From contig PVUG01000008.1 of NCBI GenBank assembly GCA_003001975.1, positions 124,001 through 188,000 of the forward strand: a stretch of DNA of 64,000 nucleotides. Direction: 5' to 3'. Of this stretch, positions 19,097-29,469 are shown one piece after another. The position numbers and the translations under genes are program-made. How positions within the stretch are numbered: position 1 is the stretch's first letter; every line of letters begins with the position of its first letter. The notes beneath the pieces are model-generated. The model was not told where the DNA came from. It ran no database searches and was given only the letters and a program-made list of their open reading frames with translations. This DNA comes from Martelella mediterranea. GTDB taxonomy: Bacteria; Pseudomonadota; Alphaproteobacteria; Rhizobiales; Rhizobiaceae.

Positions 19097-19819
19097 TTAT
19101 TTTTTCAATTTAAAATCTTCCACATCCAAAATCTCCAGCAGTTCTGTGACGTCCCCTTCTTCGAACGGCCTATCTCCAAGACGTCGCGCAACCACCTCAA
19201 GCACAGTATCCTCCATGTCCCACCATTTTGAGGCAACAAGCGCCTTGATCGTTTGCTCAGGGAACCGGCTCTTAATCACCTTCGCTGGAACGCCACCCAT
19301 TACGGCATAAGGCGGGACATCTTTGACAACAACAGCTCCGGCTGCAATGACGGCACCGTCATGAATCGTGACACCATCAAGGACCAGAACCCTTGCCCCA
19401 ATCCACACATCATTGCCGATCGTAGTCCGCAGACCTTCATGGAAAGCCGAACTTTCTTTCAGATAGACAAGGCCGGTTTGACCACGCGTTGAATATAAGG
19501 CCGGATTAGTCGAAAGGTAATTTGTTGGATGCCGCCCAAGGCCGCCAATAATAACATCAGGACCGATACTGCAAAAGCGCCCTATTTTTGCATCCTTCAC
19601 TCTGCTTCCCTGTCCGAGATATGATCCCCTGCCGAACTGAGAGGTGCGGACAAAAGTACTTTTAGTCAGCCGTACATGGTCCTCAAATGTTGTTTTACCA
19701 TCAACATCGGACGAAAATGACGCACGAAAGCCCGTAACACGCTTTTGCATGAGATAACGGCGAGCCAGGACCCAGCCAAAGACACCGTTCCACTTTCGCG
19801 ATATCATTGTTGCAATCAT
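19097..19819 (-). CDS. CatB-related hexapeptide O-acetyltransferase
   Basis: This 240-residue left-handed beta-helix protein has repeats such as [50 protein letters not shown] and the closing [16 protein letters not shown]. It has an insertion loop with [14 protein letters not shown] that carries the likely catalytic His, the pattern of the xenobiotic/CatB acetyltransferase branch. It is predicted to acetylate a sugar of the exopolysaccharide repeat using acetyl-CoA, and is distinct from the WcaF-like enzyme at 6532-7101. Confidence 0.85.
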   Translation of the reverse strand: MIATMISRKWNGVFGWVLARRYLMQKRVTGFRASFSSDVDGKTTFEDHVRLTKSTFVRTSQFGRGSYLGQGSRVKDAKIGRFCSIGPDVIIGGLGRHPTNYLSTNPALYSTRGQTGLVYLKESSAFHEGLRTTIGNDVWIGARVLVLDGVTIHDGAVIAAGAVVVKDVPPYAVMGGVPAKVIKSRFPEQTIKALVASKWWDMEDTVLEVVARRLGDRPFEEGDVTELLEILDVEDFKLKK

Positions 19820-19861
19820 GAGAAACCTATTACCATACGTCGCTCAAGCTTCCATTGCGCA

Positions 19862-20668
19862 TCACGCCTCATAGCCGACCCTTTTCATCACATCAGCCCA
19901 TGCTTCGAAGATCGCCTTCTTGTCTACGTCGGTGAGCGTTTGCCGCGTGGTGGAACTGGAACTTCGTACAAATTGTATATCTTTTCGTGCGCTCTTGAAG
20001 CCTCTAAAGCCTTTTTCGAGACCGTCGTTCTCGAGCTTTGCCATGTTCTCGGCGCTGCACCAAGCGACAGTCTCATCAACCCGTTGATCCGAAATCTCAA
20101 GTTCAAAGAAGCTCGAGATGTTTCTAACGGCGGCTTCAGGTGCCTTTTTGAGATCTTCATACCGCAAAACCATCAGACGGCCGTCCTGAGCCCTATCAAG
20201 CCAGCTTTCGGTATGAGCGCCCCAGGTGGAAAAACTCGTTCCCCACTCACCTTTAATCCAGGACTCTACAAATTCAGAAATTTTATAGCTTTCATCAAAT
20301 CGATTATTTTTCATATAATAGTAATAAAACGAAACCGCAACGGCGTACGGATGGCGAACAACAAGTAAAACCTTATTATAACTGGGGTGATAATAATCAT
20401 GACTTTTCAACCATCTTGGTGAGGGAAGCCTCGACATCCTTATTGGACTTTCGGAATGAATATCCGCCACGATGGAATTTATCGTGGTAAAATTGACATC
20501 ATGTACATCACGCGCGGTTATTGTTGCGACGATAAAATCAACCCAGGTATTTCCTGACTTCGGGTATCCAACAATAAATCTGTCGTCTGGCCGCGTCTTG
20601 AACTGCCTTCCCGTTCCACCAAACCCTAATGCCCTGTATGAAAATTTTCTCAATTGATGGAGTGCCAT
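19862..20668 (-). CDS. PAPS-dependent sulfotransferase
   Basis: This protein of about 268 residues has the two nucleotide-binding signatures of cytosolic-type sulfotransferases: the 5'-phosphosulfate loop in VGYPKSGNTWVDF and the 3'-phosphate loop in VVRHPYAVAVSFYYYY. The His in LKSHDYY is the likely catalytic base. It transfers sulfate from PAPS to a hydroxyl, presumably on a sugar of the local polysaccharide. The neighbouring cysD-cysNC-cysQ genes make PAPS and remove PAP, which supports this. I chose ATG 20668, with AAGG about 8 nt upstream, over a TTG at 20686. Sulfation of a lipid-linked or other glycan acceptor is possible. Confidence 0.88.
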   Translation of the reverse strand: MALHQLRKFSYRALGFGGTGRQFKTRPDDRFIVGYPKSGNTWVDFIVATITARDVHDVNFTTINSIVADIHSESPIRMSRLPSPRWLKSHDYYHPSYNKVLLVVRHPYAVAVSFYYYYMKNNRFDESYKISEFVESWIKGEWGTSFSTWGAHTESWLDRAQDGRLMVLRYEDLKKAPEAAVRNISSFFELEISDQRVDETVAWCSAENMAKLENDGLEKGFRGFKSARKDIQFVRSSSSTTRQTLTDVDKKAIFEAWADVMKRVGYEA

Positions 20669-20700
20669 ATCAGTTACCTTAGTCAAACCGTATATTTAAA

Positions 20701-21981
20701 TTAATTACTCAAGTTATATAACTTCTCCAAGTTATCTCCATAATGTGACTGAGTATACGCATTGTGAATAACCGAACGGTTATAGAGCCCCATATCGGCT
20801 ATCAAAGCCGCGTCATCCAATAAAACCTCAATTGCTCCTGCCAACGCCTCATAGTCACTCACGGGAACAAGGAGCCCTCCCTCACCGTGGCGCACAACCG
20901 AACCGGCATTTTCTGTGGTAATGACGGCACAGCCCGCCGCCATGGCTTCGAATACAACCCGGGCGGAGCCTTCAGCGCGGGAGGGAAACAAAAACACATC
21001 GGATTGGTGCATCAGCATTGCAAGGTCATCTTGCGACAGCACGCCATGATACGTCACGCGTGGATCAGCCAGAAGTTTAGTATAAATGTCTCGCGAAGAC
21101 TGCGGCAAAGACCCCGCTAGATGTAACTCGATATTGGCAAAAGGAATGGCGGCCAATGCGGCCGCAATCTCGTCAAGCCCTTTTCGAGGGCCGATGCCGC
21201 CGGCGAAGAGAAACCGCACCGGTTGGGAAGACCCGACCTGATAATAGCTCCGCTCGTCAGGAAGCCGTGCTAGAAATTTGTCCTCGACCCCTTGGTAAAC
21301 AACAGCCAGACGGGATCGATCGAAGCCCATGAAAGAAAAAGTCTTGGCAACGAAATCGGAATTGACGAGAACGAGATCCGCCTTCTCTATGTCGTCCAGA
21401 ATAGTGCCCCAAAGACCTTCAGGCCGCGAAGGTCGTTCGTCGGGAAACTTCCCGCCATTCGCTACAAGCAAATCAAGCAGGCTAGGATGAACAATGGAAT
21501 GGTCGCAGATCGTTCGCATACCGGCTTCAGCAGCCACTTTGACCGAAGACTGCCCGAAACCTGCCCGATAATGATAGATGTGGGCACCGTTTTCCGCTGC
21601 CTTGGGCAGGTACCTGGCGGCATGTCGGCCATACATCCGAAACGACATTGTCTGAAGGGCGGTATCGAGAGAGCGGGACTTTGAAAACCGCCGCACTGAA
21701 ATACCGGCCGTGCTGACGATCTCGCTCGGCCTGTGTTGCCGGATCAAACCATCCGGAATCTCCTCCTGCCTGTTCAGCAAACGCGAAAGTTTACGGGCAC
21801 CCGGCAAACGCGAGTTTCCCAAAAGTTTCTTTTCCAGCCGCGTGGGATAGCCGCCGCAAAAAAGCAGCGAGAGACGACCACGCTTCGCCATCTCAGCAGC
21901 GGTGAACAGCAAGTGAAAATTGCGGTTTCCTGCCGAAATCACCACGTCGCCCTGCTTGGCGTGTTTTTCGTCGTGCTTCAT
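20701..21981 (-). CDS. Glycosyltransferase family 4
   Basis: This GT-B protein of about 426 residues has a clear GT4 donor domain: FAGGIGPRKGLDEIAAAL, LHLAGSLP and VFLFPSRAEGSARVVFEAMAAGCAVI. The N-terminal acceptor domain holds IYHYRAGFGQSSVKVAAEAG. I chose the ATG at 21981, 14 nt after the fcl stop with AGGA upstream; a longer frame would overlap fcl by about 80 nt. It may transfer fucose given its place next to gmd-fcl, but that is inference. Confidence 0.85.
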   Translation of the reverse strand: MKHDEKHAKQGDVVISAGNRNFHLLFTAAEMAKRGRLSLLFCGGYPTRLEKKLLGNSRLPGARKLSRLLNRQEEIPDGLIRQHRPSEIVSTAGISVRRFSKSRSLDTALQTMSFRMYGRHAARYLPKAAENGAHIYHYRAGFGQSSVKVAAEAGMRTICDHSIVHPSLLDLLVANGGKFPDERPSRPEGLWGTILDDIEKADLVLVNSDFVAKTFSFMGFDRSRLAVVYQGVEDKFLARLPDERSYYQVGSSQPVRFLFAGGIGPRKGLDEIAAALAAIPFANIELHLAGSLPQSSRDIYTKLLADPRVTYHGVLSQDDLAMLMHQSDVFLFPSRAEGSARVVFEAMAAGCAVITTENAGSVVRHGEGGLLVPVSDYEALAGAIEVLLDDAALIADMGLYNRSVIHNAYTQSHYGDNLEKLYNLSN

Positions 21982-21994
21982 CTCGTATCCTGCA

Positions 21995-22930
21995 TTAGGC
22001 GACGTTCCGCAAAAAAACCTCATAGGTATCAGCAATGCCCTCGCGAAGCGTGCGGGCATTGTTCCAGCCCATTTCATGCAGCCGGCTGCTGTCCATCAAT
22101 TTACGCGGCGTGCCATCAGGCTTGGTGCTATCGAATGTCAGCGTCGCCTCGTATCCCACCACCTCGGCAATCGTCTCCGCCAGTTCCCGGATCGTTACCT
22201 CAACGCCGGAACCGACATTGATGTGCTCGTAACCGGAATATTCCTTCAGCAGAAAGACCAGCGCGTCTGCAAGGTCATCACAGTGCAGAAACTCGCGCAA
22301 AGGCGTCCCCGAGCCCCAGACCACGACCTCCTTTTGTCCTGAAAGCTTTGCTTCATGGAACTTGCGCAGAAGCGCCGGGAGCACGTGTGACGACTTGAGA
22401 TCGTAATTGTCACCAGGTCCATAGAGGTTGGTCGGCATCGCCGAGATCCAGTCGCGGCCATATTGTTTGCGATAGGCCTGACACAGCTTGATCCCCGCGA
22501 TCTTGGCGATCGCATACCATTCATTTGTCGGCTCGAGCGGCCCCGTCAGCAGTGAGTCTTCGGGGATCGGCTGAGGGGCCATCTTCGGGTAAATGCAGGA
22601 AGAGCCAAGGAACAGGACATGCTCCACATCCGCTTCATGCGCCGCATGGATTAGGTTCGCCTCGATCATCAGGTTATCATAGAGAAAATCGACCGGGCGT
22701 GTATCATTGGCTAAAATCCCGCCCACTTTCGCTGCGGCCACGATCAGGCCATCAGGCCTGACCTCCTGCATGAAGGCATGAACCGCTTTCTGGTCAACAA
22801 GGTCGACGATATCACGACCAGCGGTAATAACCTCGCAGTCCTCTGTCTGAAGACGACGCACCAGCGCGCCGCCGACCATGCCGCGATGACCGGCGACCCA
22901 GATACGCTTTCCGGCAAGATCATAGCTCAT
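21995..22930 (-). CDS. fcl: GDP-L-fucose synthase
   Basis: This 311-residue extended short-chain dehydrogenase has [15 protein letters not shown] for NADP binding, SSCIYP and the catalytic YAIAK (Tyr-x3-Lys), plus [10 protein letters not shown] and the C-terminal block. It epimerises and reduces GDP-4-keto-6-deoxymannose to GDP-L-fucose. Gene gmd sits 4 nt upstream on the same strand, so the two form the GDP-fucose pathway. The length and all motifs are normal. Confidence 0.95.
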   Translation of the reverse strand: MSYDLAGKRIWVAGHRGMVGGALVRRLQTEDCEVITAGRDIVDLVDQKAVHAFMQEVRPDGLIVAAAKVGGILANDTRPVDFLYDNLMIEANLIHAAHEADVEHVLFLGSSCIYPKMAPQPIPEDSLLTGPLEPTNEWYAIAKIAGIKLCQAYRKQYGRDWISAMPTNLYGPGDNYDLKSSHVLPALLRKFHEAKLSGQKEVVVWGSGTPLREFLHCDDLADALVFLLKEYSGYEHINVGSGVEVTIRELAETIAEVVGYEATLTFDSTKPDGTPRKLMDSSRLHEMGWNNARTLREGIADTYEVFLRNVA

Positions 22931-22934
22931 TGTC

Positions 22935-24053
22935 TTACCCTTCTACACTCACCGGCAATTCCAGGCCGTGCTCCTTCAGCAGAGCATGGCGACGGGCGGC
23001 CTTGTGGTCGGCTGCCACCATTTCGCGGCACATTTCCCGAGCCGTAATCTCCGGCACCCATCCGAGCTTTTCCTTTGCTTTCGAGGGATCCCCCAGAAGC
23101 GTGTCCACTTCGGCGGGACGGAAGTAACGCGGGTCGATCCTGACGATGACCTGTCCGGGTTCGACGGCCGGGGCGAGATCACCTTCGACCCTGGTCACCG
23201 TACCGGTTTCCTCGACACCGTCGCCGGAAAATTCAACGGTAATGCCGAGGTCTGACGCGGCCCAGGTGATGAACTCGCGGACCGAATACTGAACCCCGGT
23301 CGCGATGACGAAATCCTCAGGTGCATCCTGCTGCAGCATCATCCACTGCATACGGACATAATCCTTGGCGTGCCCCCAGTCACGAAGACTGTCGATATTG
23401 CCCATGTAAAGGCAGGGCTCCAGGCCCATAGCGATATTCGAAAGACCGCGTGTGATCTTGCGCGTCACGAAGGTCTCACCGCGGCGCGGGCTTTCATGAT
23501 TGAACAGGATCCCGTTACAGGCAAACATATCGTAGGATTCGCGATAGTTCACCGCAATCCAATAAGCGTACATTTTGGCGACGGCATAGGGCGAACGCGG
23601 ATAAAACGGTGTCGTCTCGCGCTGCGGAATTTCCTGTACGAGCCCGAACAATTCCGATGTGGAGGCCTGATAGAACCGGGTCTTCTTTTCAAGCCCGAGA
23701 AAACGGATGGCTTCGAGAATGCGCAGCGTTCCTACCGCATCGACGTCGGCCGTATATTCAGGGGCTTCAAACGAGACCGCCACATGCGACTGGGCGCCGA
23801 GATTGTAGACTTCATCCGGCTCGATGTCGCGGATGATCCGGGTCAGGTTCGACGTATCGGAGAGGTCGCCGTAATGCAGTTTCAGCCGCGTATCATTCAT
23901 ATGCGGGTCTTGATATAGATGATCGACGCGCTGGGTATTGAAAAGCGACGCACGGCGCTTGATACCGTGCACCTCGTAGCCCTTTTCCAGAAGAAGCTCG
24001 GTAAGGTAGGAACCGTCCTGTCCAGTAATCCCGGTAATCAACGCTTTTTTCAT
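22935..24053 (-). CDS. gmd: GDP-mannose 4,6-dehydratase
   Basis: This 372-residue protein begins [19 protein letters not shown], the Gmd-specific NADP loop, and has [33 protein letters not shown] with the catalytic Tyr-x3-Lys and Thr/Glu residues. It makes GDP-4-keto-6-deoxymannose from GDP-mannose. It overlaps the upstream glycosyltransferase gene by 4 nt and is followed 4 nt later by fcl. Together with ugd these are the only nucleotide-sugar genes in the window; mannose supply must come from elsewhere. Confidence 0.96.
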   Translation of the reverse strand: MKKALITGITGQDGSYLTELLLEKGYEVHGIKRRASLFNTQRVDHLYQDPHMNDTRLKLHYGDLSDTSNLTRIIRDIEPDEVYNLGAQSHVAVSFEAPEYTADVDAVGTLRILEAIRFLGLEKKTRFYQASTSELFGLVQEIPQRETTPFYPRSPYAVAKMYAYWIAVNYRESYDMFACNGILFNHESPRRGETFVTRKITRGLSNIAMGLEPCLYMGNIDSLRDWGHAKDYVRMQWMMLQQDAPEDFVIATGVQYSVREFITWAASDLGITVEFSGDGVEETGTVTRVEGDLAPAVEPGQVIVRIDPRYFRPAEVDTLLGDPSKAKEKLGWVPEITAREMCREMVAADHKAARRHALLKEHGLELPVSVEG

Positions 24054-25324
24054 TGAAATTTCCTCACGTTTTCAGGTCCTGTACCTGCTCTTCTTGGCGT
24101 TCCGATTAGCATTTCAAATTGGCTTTTCAGGCGATCCAGGATCGCTGTCATGTCCCACCGCGCCAGCGCTCGCTCACGAGCCATCTGGCCAAGTGCTGCT
24201 CTCCTGTCCGGCTGCTCCAGCAGTTCCTCAAGCGCAGCTGACATGGCCTCACTGTCACCGGGCGAAACAACAATTCCGGCACCTTCAACCTCATGGGCAA
24301 GAGCGGTATCGGGCATAGCGGTCGCAATCACGGGACGCCCTGACGCCAGCATATTCGTCAGTTTCGACGGCAGCACCAGATCAGCGGCGCCGGCGATCTG
24401 CGGCAGCAAGTGTACATCGGCCATACCCAGAAGGTCACTCAGCTTTTCAACCGGCTGAAGAGGGAAAAAGCGTATCATCGGAAGATCTTCGCTTGCACGA
24501 ACCAGTTCGGACCGCATGGGACCGTCTCCGCACACAACGATGGTCAGGTCGCTGCGGTGCTGGAGCCGCCGGGCAACCTCGACCAGAATTTCCAGCCCCT
24601 GCTTGTTTGCCAGATTTCCTGAATAAAGCGCCACATAGGGTGTCGTGACACCCAGTTCCGCCTTGAGCGGCGAGGTGCCATCAACGGGACGAATTTTTTC
24701 AAGGTTCGCCCAGTTTCGTAACTCGTAAATCCGTTCTTCGGACACATTCTTCCTTCGAAGCTTGTCGACCATCGGCTTGGAGATGGAACTGATGCGATCA
24801 AAACGCGTCAGGACAAAACGTTCGAAAGCTCTCGCCACGCGCCCGATACGGCTGTCTTCCTTGATCAGCCCGGTCGCAAATGCCGCTTCGACTTCATAAT
24901 CCTGGATGTGAAGCCAGGCCTTCGCGCCGCACAGCCGGGCACCGAGCCAACCGACAGGCGCAGAGACCATTGAAGGCGCGACAACGAACACGACATCAGG
25001 CCGACCGGTCAGAGCCTTCCAGAAAACAACGGGCAGTGCCGTCACCGCGAAGCTCGCATGATGCAGAATACGTCTTATGCCTGTGGGATTCTTCGGGACA
25101 TAAAGCGGACAATGAACGGCGCGGACACCACTTTCGCTCTGCTCACGACGCCACCGTATACCCCTCCATCCCTCAAAGACCTTCCAGCAAGGATAGTAGG
25201 GCAATGCGGTGACAACATCCGTCCTGATGCCTTCGCTCGCGAAATGCTCGGCCAAACCGGATGTGTAAACTGCGGTCGAAATAATTTCCGGAGAATAATT
25301 AATGCCTACAATAAGAAGACGCAT
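24050..25324 (-). CDS. Glycosyltransferase WcaI-like (GT4)
   Basis: This 424-residue GT-B protein starts [28 protein letters not shown] and contains [11 protein letters not shown], close to the colanic-acid glycosyltransferase WcaI group that often precedes or follows gmd-fcl. The donor domain has [19 protein letters not shown] and [12 protein letters not shown]. WcaI is thought to add fucose to colanic acid; here the acceptor is unknown. It is the first gene of the long minus-strand polysaccharide unit, about 100 nt downstream of the cysQ stop codon. Confidence 0.88.
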   Translation of the reverse strand: MRLLIVGINYSPEIISTAVYTSGLAEHFASEGIRTDVVTALPYYPCWKVFEGWRGIRWRREQSESGVRAVHCPLYVPKNPTGIRRILHHASFAVTALPVVFWKALTGRPDVVFVVAPSMVSAPVGWLGARLCGAKAWLHIQDYEVEAAFATGLIKEDSRIGRVARAFERFVLTRFDRISSISKPMVDKLRRKNVSEERIYELRNWANLEKIRPVDGTSPLKAELGVTTPYVALYSGNLANKQGLEILVEVARRLQHRSDLTIVVCGDGPMRSELVRASEDLPMIRFFPLQPVEKLSDLLGMADVHLLPQIAGAADLVLPSKLTNMLASGRPVIATAMPDTALAHEVEGAGIVVSPGDSEAMSAALEELLEQPDRRAALGQMARERALARWDMTAILDRLKSQFEMLIGTPRRAGTGPENVRKFQ

Positions 25325-25391
25325 ATGAGCATCGTTATCCGTTGTGGTTCTCGTGAATATTAAAATTAAAAATCAATTATAACACAATCAG

Positions 25392-25418
25392 GCGGAAATC
25401 ATGATGATTTCATTCCGC
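25392..25418 (-). terminator. Candidate terminator hairpin after cysQ
   Basis: On the minus strand, GCGG and AAATCAT pair with ATGATTT and CCGC across a short bulge, immediately downstream of the cysQ stop. The following sequence is AT-rich but lacks a compact T run. It may separate the cys unit from the polysaccharide unit. Confidence is moderate. Confidence 0.5.
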
Positions 25419-25423
25419 TATAT

Positions 25424-26218
25424 TCAGTTCATATCGGTCTTCGAACCCCATCCGACAAAAAAGGGATTGGCGAAATCGCTGTCGCTATCCTGGTTGATCT
25501 TGCCATAAACAAATATTGCGTTGTCCGTGCGGTAGGTCATGCCACCGGCGGCGCGCAAAACCGCATCGCCTGCAGCCGTGTCCCATTCCATGGTCCGGCC
25601 GAAGCGCGGATAGACATCGGCAAGCCCTTCGGCGACAATACAGAACTTCAGGGAGGAACCGACCGAGGTGAAGTCGGTCACACCGATTTCCTGCATGAAT
25701 GCTTCGGTTTCCGGACTGTTATGCGAACGGCTGGCCACCGCCACCAGTTCCTTGCCTTTTGTCCTGCAGGCGATCGGAGCCGATCCGGCAACCTTGCCAT
25801 CGCTGACATCCAGCTTTTCCGCACCACCCTGCGTAGTTCGATAAGCGACCCCTTTGGCAGGTGCGTAAACGACACCGGCAACCGGAGCGCCATCTTCGAT
25901 CAGCGCGATATTGACAGTAAAGTCCTCGCGCTTGTTGATGAACTCCTTGGTGCCATCGAGAGGGTCAACCAGAAAGAAGGATGTGCCGGAGATATCCGGT
26001 ACGCGTCCGGCGGCGACAGATTCTTCCGCAACCACCGGAATATCGGGAAATGCCTTGTTGAGGTGGCCGAGGATAATCTCCTCGGCCTTTTCGTCGGCGA
26101 CCGTAACGGGGGACGCGTCATCCTTGTAGGATACCTCGATGCCGTTCTCGTAAACGGTCATGATTGCATCGCCGGCTTCAAGCGCGGCATCCAGAAAGAC
26201 CTGGTTCATATCTGCCAT
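25424..26218 (-). CDS. cysQ: 3'(2'),5'-bisphosphate nucleotidase
   Basis: This protein of about 264 residues is in the inositol-monophosphatase superfamily, with the metal-binding motif VVAEES, then FFLVDPLDGTKEFINKREDFTVNIALI, and a C-terminal WDTAAGDAVLRAAGG block. CysQ removes the 3'-phosphate of PAP, the by-product of sulfotransferases, and keeps it from inhibiting sulfation. I chose ATG 26218 because AGAAGG lies upstream. It follows cysNC with a 5-nt gap and lies next to the sulfotransferase locus, which fits PAP recycling. Confidence 0.92.
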   Translation of the reverse strand: MADMNQVFLDAALEAGDAIMTVYENGIEVSYKDDASPVTVADEKAEEIILGHLNKAFPDIPVVAEESVAAGRVPDISGTSFFLVDPLDGTKEFINKREDFTVNIALIEDGAPVAGVVYAPAKGVAYRTTQGGAEKLDVSDGKVAGSAPIACRTKGKELVAVASRSHNSPETEAFMQEIGVTDFTSVGSSLKFCIVAEGLADVYPRFGRTMEWDTAAGDAVLRAAGGMTYRTDNAIFVYGKINQDSDSDFANPFFVGWGSKTDMN

Positions 26219-26223
26219 CACTC

Positions 26224-28122
26224 TCAATCCTTCTGCTCAAGCTTCGACAGGTATTCCTCGATCCGTCCGGCCAGTTCGAAGGGATCATGACCGACAGTGT
26301 GGAGATGAACCTCCGGATTTTCCGGTGTTTCATAGGGAGAGGAAATGCCCGTGAAGTTGTCGATCTCACCCGCCTGCGCCTTCTTGTAGAGGCCCTTGGG
26401 GTCTCGTTCGGCGCAGACTTCCAAAGGCGTATCGACGAAGATTTCGACAAATTCGCCATCATCCATCATTTCACGTGCAAGCCGGCGCTCGGAGCGGAAT
26501 GGCGAGATGAACGAGACCAGCACGATCAGACCGGCATCGGCCATCAGGCGCGCGACTTCTGCGACGCGGCGGATATTTTCGACACGGTCCTCGGCGGTAA
26601 AGCCGAGGTCCCGGTTGAGACCGTGGCGGATGTTATCGCCATCGAGCATATAGGTATGCTTGCCCTTGGCATGCAGGATTTTTTCCAGCGCATTGGCAAC
26701 TGTCGACTTGCCGGAACCGGACAGCCCCGTGAACCAGAGCACGGCCGGTTTCTGTGCCTTCAGGTCTGCATGCGCCTGCTTGTTGACCTCGACGGCCTGC
26801 CAGTGAACGTTCTGCGAGCGCCGCAGCGGGAAATCGATCATGCCCGCGCCAACGGTCTTGTTGGAAAGGCGGTCGATGATGACGAAATTGCCCGTCGTGC
26901 GATTGTCCTTATAGGCGTCGAAGACGATCGGCGCCTGGGTCGATATATTGCAGACACCGACCTCGTTCATGTTCAACGCCTTGGCCGCTTCATGGGCGAA
27001 GGTGTTGACGTTGACATGGTATTTCAGCGCCGTGACGGTCGCGGGTGTGGAGTCGGCTTCGGTGCGCAGGATGTAGGAGCGTCCAGGGATCATCGCGTCA
27101 GCGTCGAACCAGATGATCTTTGCCTGGAACTGGTCGGCCACGTTTGGCCGCGCTTCCGGCGCAACAAGGATATTGCCGCGGGAGACTTCAATCTCGTCTT
27201 CGAGCGCCAGGGTTACGGCCTGGCCGGCCTCTGCGCTCTCAAGATCGCCATCCATGGTGGAGATCTGTTTGATCTTGGAGGATTGTCCCGATTTGGCCAC
27301 CGTCACCGTATCACCGACAGAAACCTTGCCCGAGGCGAGTTCACCGGAAAAGCCGCGGAAATTCAGGTTCGGCCGGGTGACAAGTTGTACCGGCATCCGG
27401 AATGGCTTTTCGATGAGATCGGATTCGACCGGAACCGTTTCAAGGTGATCAAGCAGGACCGGCCCCGTATACCACGACATGTTTTCCGAAGGCATCGTGA
27501 CATTGTCGCCATAGCGGGCGGACATCGGGATCGGCACGATCGTCTCGAAGCCGAGATCCTTGGCAAATTCCAGATAGTCGGCGACGATCTTGTCGTAGAC
27601 TTCCTGCGAATAGTCCATCAGGTCGATCTTGTTGATCGCGACCACGATATGGCGGATACCAAGCAGCGAGGCGATATAGGAATGCCGGCGTGTCTGGCGC
27701 AAAATGCCCTGACGGCTGTCGACCAGCACAACGGCGAGATCGGCCGTGGAAGCACCGGTCGCCATATTGCGCGTATACTCTTCGTGGCCGGGCGTATCGG
27801 CAACAATGAACTTGCGCTTTGCGGTGGCGAAGAAGCGGTAGGCAACGTCAATCGTGATGCCTTGTTCGCGCTCAGATTCAAGCCCGTCGACCAGCAGTGC
27901 AAAGTCGATGTCCGTCCCCGTCGTGCCATGCTTGGCGCTGTCGCTTTCGAGCGAGGCAAGCTGGTCTTCGAAAATCAGCTTGGTATCATAAAGAAGCCGT
28001 CCGATGAGCGTCGATTTACCGTCATCAACGGAGCCGCAGGTCAGAAAACGCAACAGCGACTTCTTTTCCTGCTCGGCGAGATATTCGATCATGTCGCCGG
28101 AAAAATCGGTCAACTCGTTCAT
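26224..28122 (-). CDS. cysNC: Bifunctional sulfate adenylyltransferase subunit 1 / adenylylsulfate kinase (CysNC, NodQ type)
   Basis: This 632-residue fusion has two catalytic parts. The N-terminal GTPase domain has GSVDDGKST (30-38), [14 protein letters not shown] and INKID, and regulates ATP sulfurylase with CysD. The C-terminal APS kinase domain starts near residue 457 with P-loop GLSGSGKST (466-474), [15 protein letters not shown] and SFISPFR. The product is PAPS. Such fusions are usual in rhizobia, where NodPQ copies supply sulfate for Nod factors or polysaccharides. Its start overlaps the cysD stop by one base. Confidence 0.95.
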   Translation of the reverse strand: MNELTDFSGDMIEYLAEQEKKSLLRFLTCGSVDDGKSTLIGRLLYDTKLIFEDQLASLESDSAKHGTTGTDIDFALLVDGLESEREQGITIDVAYRFFATAKRKFIVADTPGHEEYTRNMATGASTADLAVVLVDSRQGILRQTRRHSYIASLLGIRHIVVAINKIDLMDYSQEVYDKIVADYLEFAKDLGFETIVPIPMSARYGDNVTMPSENMSWYTGPVLLDHLETVPVESDLIEKPFRMPVQLVTRPNLNFRGFSGELASGKVSVGDTVTVAKSGQSSKIKQISTMDGDLESAEAGQAVTLALEDEIEVSRGNILVAPEARPNVADQFQAKIIWFDADAMIPGRSYILRTEADSTPATVTALKYHVNVNTFAHEAAKALNMNEVGVCNISTQAPIVFDAYKDNRTTGNFVIIDRLSNKTVGAGMIDFPLRRSQNVHWQAVEVNKQAHADLKAQKPAVLWFTGLSGSGKSTVANALEKILHAKGKHTYMLDGDNIRHGLNRDLGFTAEDRVENIRRVAEVARLMADAGLIVLVSFISPFRSERRLAREMMDDGEFVEIFVDTPLEVCAERDPKGLYKKAQAGEIDNFTGISSPYETPENPEVHLHTVGHDPFELAGRIEEYLSKLEQKD

Positions 28123-29021
28123 CAGAAATACCCCTCGCGCTTCTTCTTCTCCATCGACCCGGCTTCATCCTTGTCGATCATCCGGCCCTGACGCTCGGAG
28201 GTGCGCGCCGTCAGCATTTCGCGAACGATGCCCTGGAGATCATCGGCTTCGGATTCCACCGCGCCTGTCAGCGGGTAGCAACCGAGCGTGCGGAAGCGCA
28301 CCATCTTTTCCTCGACCTTTTCGTCGGGTCCGATGGGCATGCGGTCGTCATCCACCATGATCAGCGCACCATCCCTTTCAACGACGGGACGCTTGGCCGC
28401 ATAGTAAAGCGGCACGATCGGAATATTCTCCTTCATGATGTACTGCCAGATGTCGAGCTCGGTCCAGTTCGACAGCGGAAACACGCGGATCGATTCCCCC
28501 TTGCCAACGCGGGTGTTGTAGGTCTTCCACATCTCCGGGCGCTGGCTTTTCGGATCCCAGGCATGCTGGGCATTACGGAAGGAAAAGATACGCTCCTTGG
28601 CGCGGGATTTCTCCTCATCGCGCCGCGCGCCACCAAAAGCCGCGTCGAAACCATACTTATCGAGCGCCTGCCTGAGGCCGACGGTCTTCCAGATATGCGT
28701 ATGGGTGTTCGAGCCGTGATCGAACGGATTGACATTCCCTTCGACGCCTTCCGGATTGATATGCACCAGAAGATCAATGCCGAGATCCTTCGCCATCTTG
28801 GCGCGGAAATCGTACATCGCCTTGAACTTCCAGGTGGTATCGACATGAAGGAAAGGAAAAGGCGGTTTGGCCGGATAAAAGGCCTTCATCGCCAGATGCA
28901 TCATCACCGATGAATCCTTGCCGATCGAATACAACATAACCGGCCGTGAGAACGTCGCAGCGACCTCACGGAAAATATGGATGGATTCTGCTTCCAACCG
29001 TTGCAGATGCGTAAGGGACAT
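28122..29021 (-). CDS. cysD: Sulfate adenylyltransferase subunit 2
   Basis: This 299-residue PAPS-reductase-like protein has the PP-loop [17 protein letters not shown], the [18 protein letters not shown] block and [11 protein letters not shown]. It makes adenosine phosphosulfate from ATP and sulfate together with CysN. It is the first gene of the cysD-cysNC-cysQ unit. The ATG at 29021 has AGGA about 8 nt upstream. Confidence 0.95.
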   Translation of the reverse strand: MSLTHLQRLEAESIHIFREVAATFSRPVMLYSIGKDSSVMMHLAMKAFYPAKPPFPFLHVDTTWKFKAMYDFRAKMAKDLGIDLLVHINPEGVEGNVNPFDHGSNTHTHIWKTVGLRQALDKYGFDAAFGGARRDEEKSRAKERIFSFRNAQHAWDPKSQRPEMWKTYNTRVGKGESIRVFPLSNWTELDIWQYIMKENIPIVPLYYAAKRPVVERDGALIMVDDDRMPIGPDEKVEEKMVRFRTLGCYPLTGAVESEADDLQGIVREMLTARTSERQGRMIDKDEAGSMEKKKREGYF

Positions 29022-29469
29022 TACTATTCCTGAAATTGAATTTCAAAAGCGATTTAGGGATAGACCTTTAGAATTATGCGTTTTCTGCGAAAACTCTCAA
29101 ATCAACTATACTGTCTGCAGTTTATAAAAAAAAATTCTATGGCAAAAAATATTCAGTTCAAAATTCGCCTTCAAAACAGATCGGCAACACGCAGAATCAT
29201 TCAGATTCGGGACACACAAACAAATTTCAATACGGCTTTAAAAGAATTGGCGCTTCTATAAGGATATTTTCATATAAGTTGGCTGGATGCAAGCGCGCAC
29301 GTAGGGGCGATTTGGCCGTGCGAGGCAGATAATTCTGATCTGTTTCAAAAAGACTGTTTGCTGAAACCACGCCGATCAGCGGCCATGGCGTTCAGATAAA
29401 GATTTTGATAATCCTGTATGAAATTATAAGAAATACATTTTTTAGTTTAAAATTTCGGGTTACCACACC
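29022..29469. promoter_or_regulatory. Divergent regulatory spacer between cysD and the SLC13 permease
   Basis: About 450 AT-rich bases separate the divergent cysD and permease genes, so both promoters must lie here. A perfect GAAATT-G-AATTTC palindrome occurs at 29032-29044, close to the cysD ribosome-binding site. CATAAT near 29078 on the cysD strand is a possible -10 box, but no good -35 box was found at a usual distance. A short open frame near 29139-29261 has no recognisable product and is not called. Confidence 0.4.

Noticed and set aside
26164..28191. Long open frame on the plus strand opposite cysNC
   Set aside because: It is the complement of a strongly conserved gene, has no family-like motif and no ribosome-binding site; high-GC coding DNA often opens the opposite strand.
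29139..29261. Small protein gene upstream of the SLC13 permease
   Set aside because: About 40 residues, no clear ribosome-binding site and no likeness to a known family; the spacer is AT-rich and such frames arise by chance.
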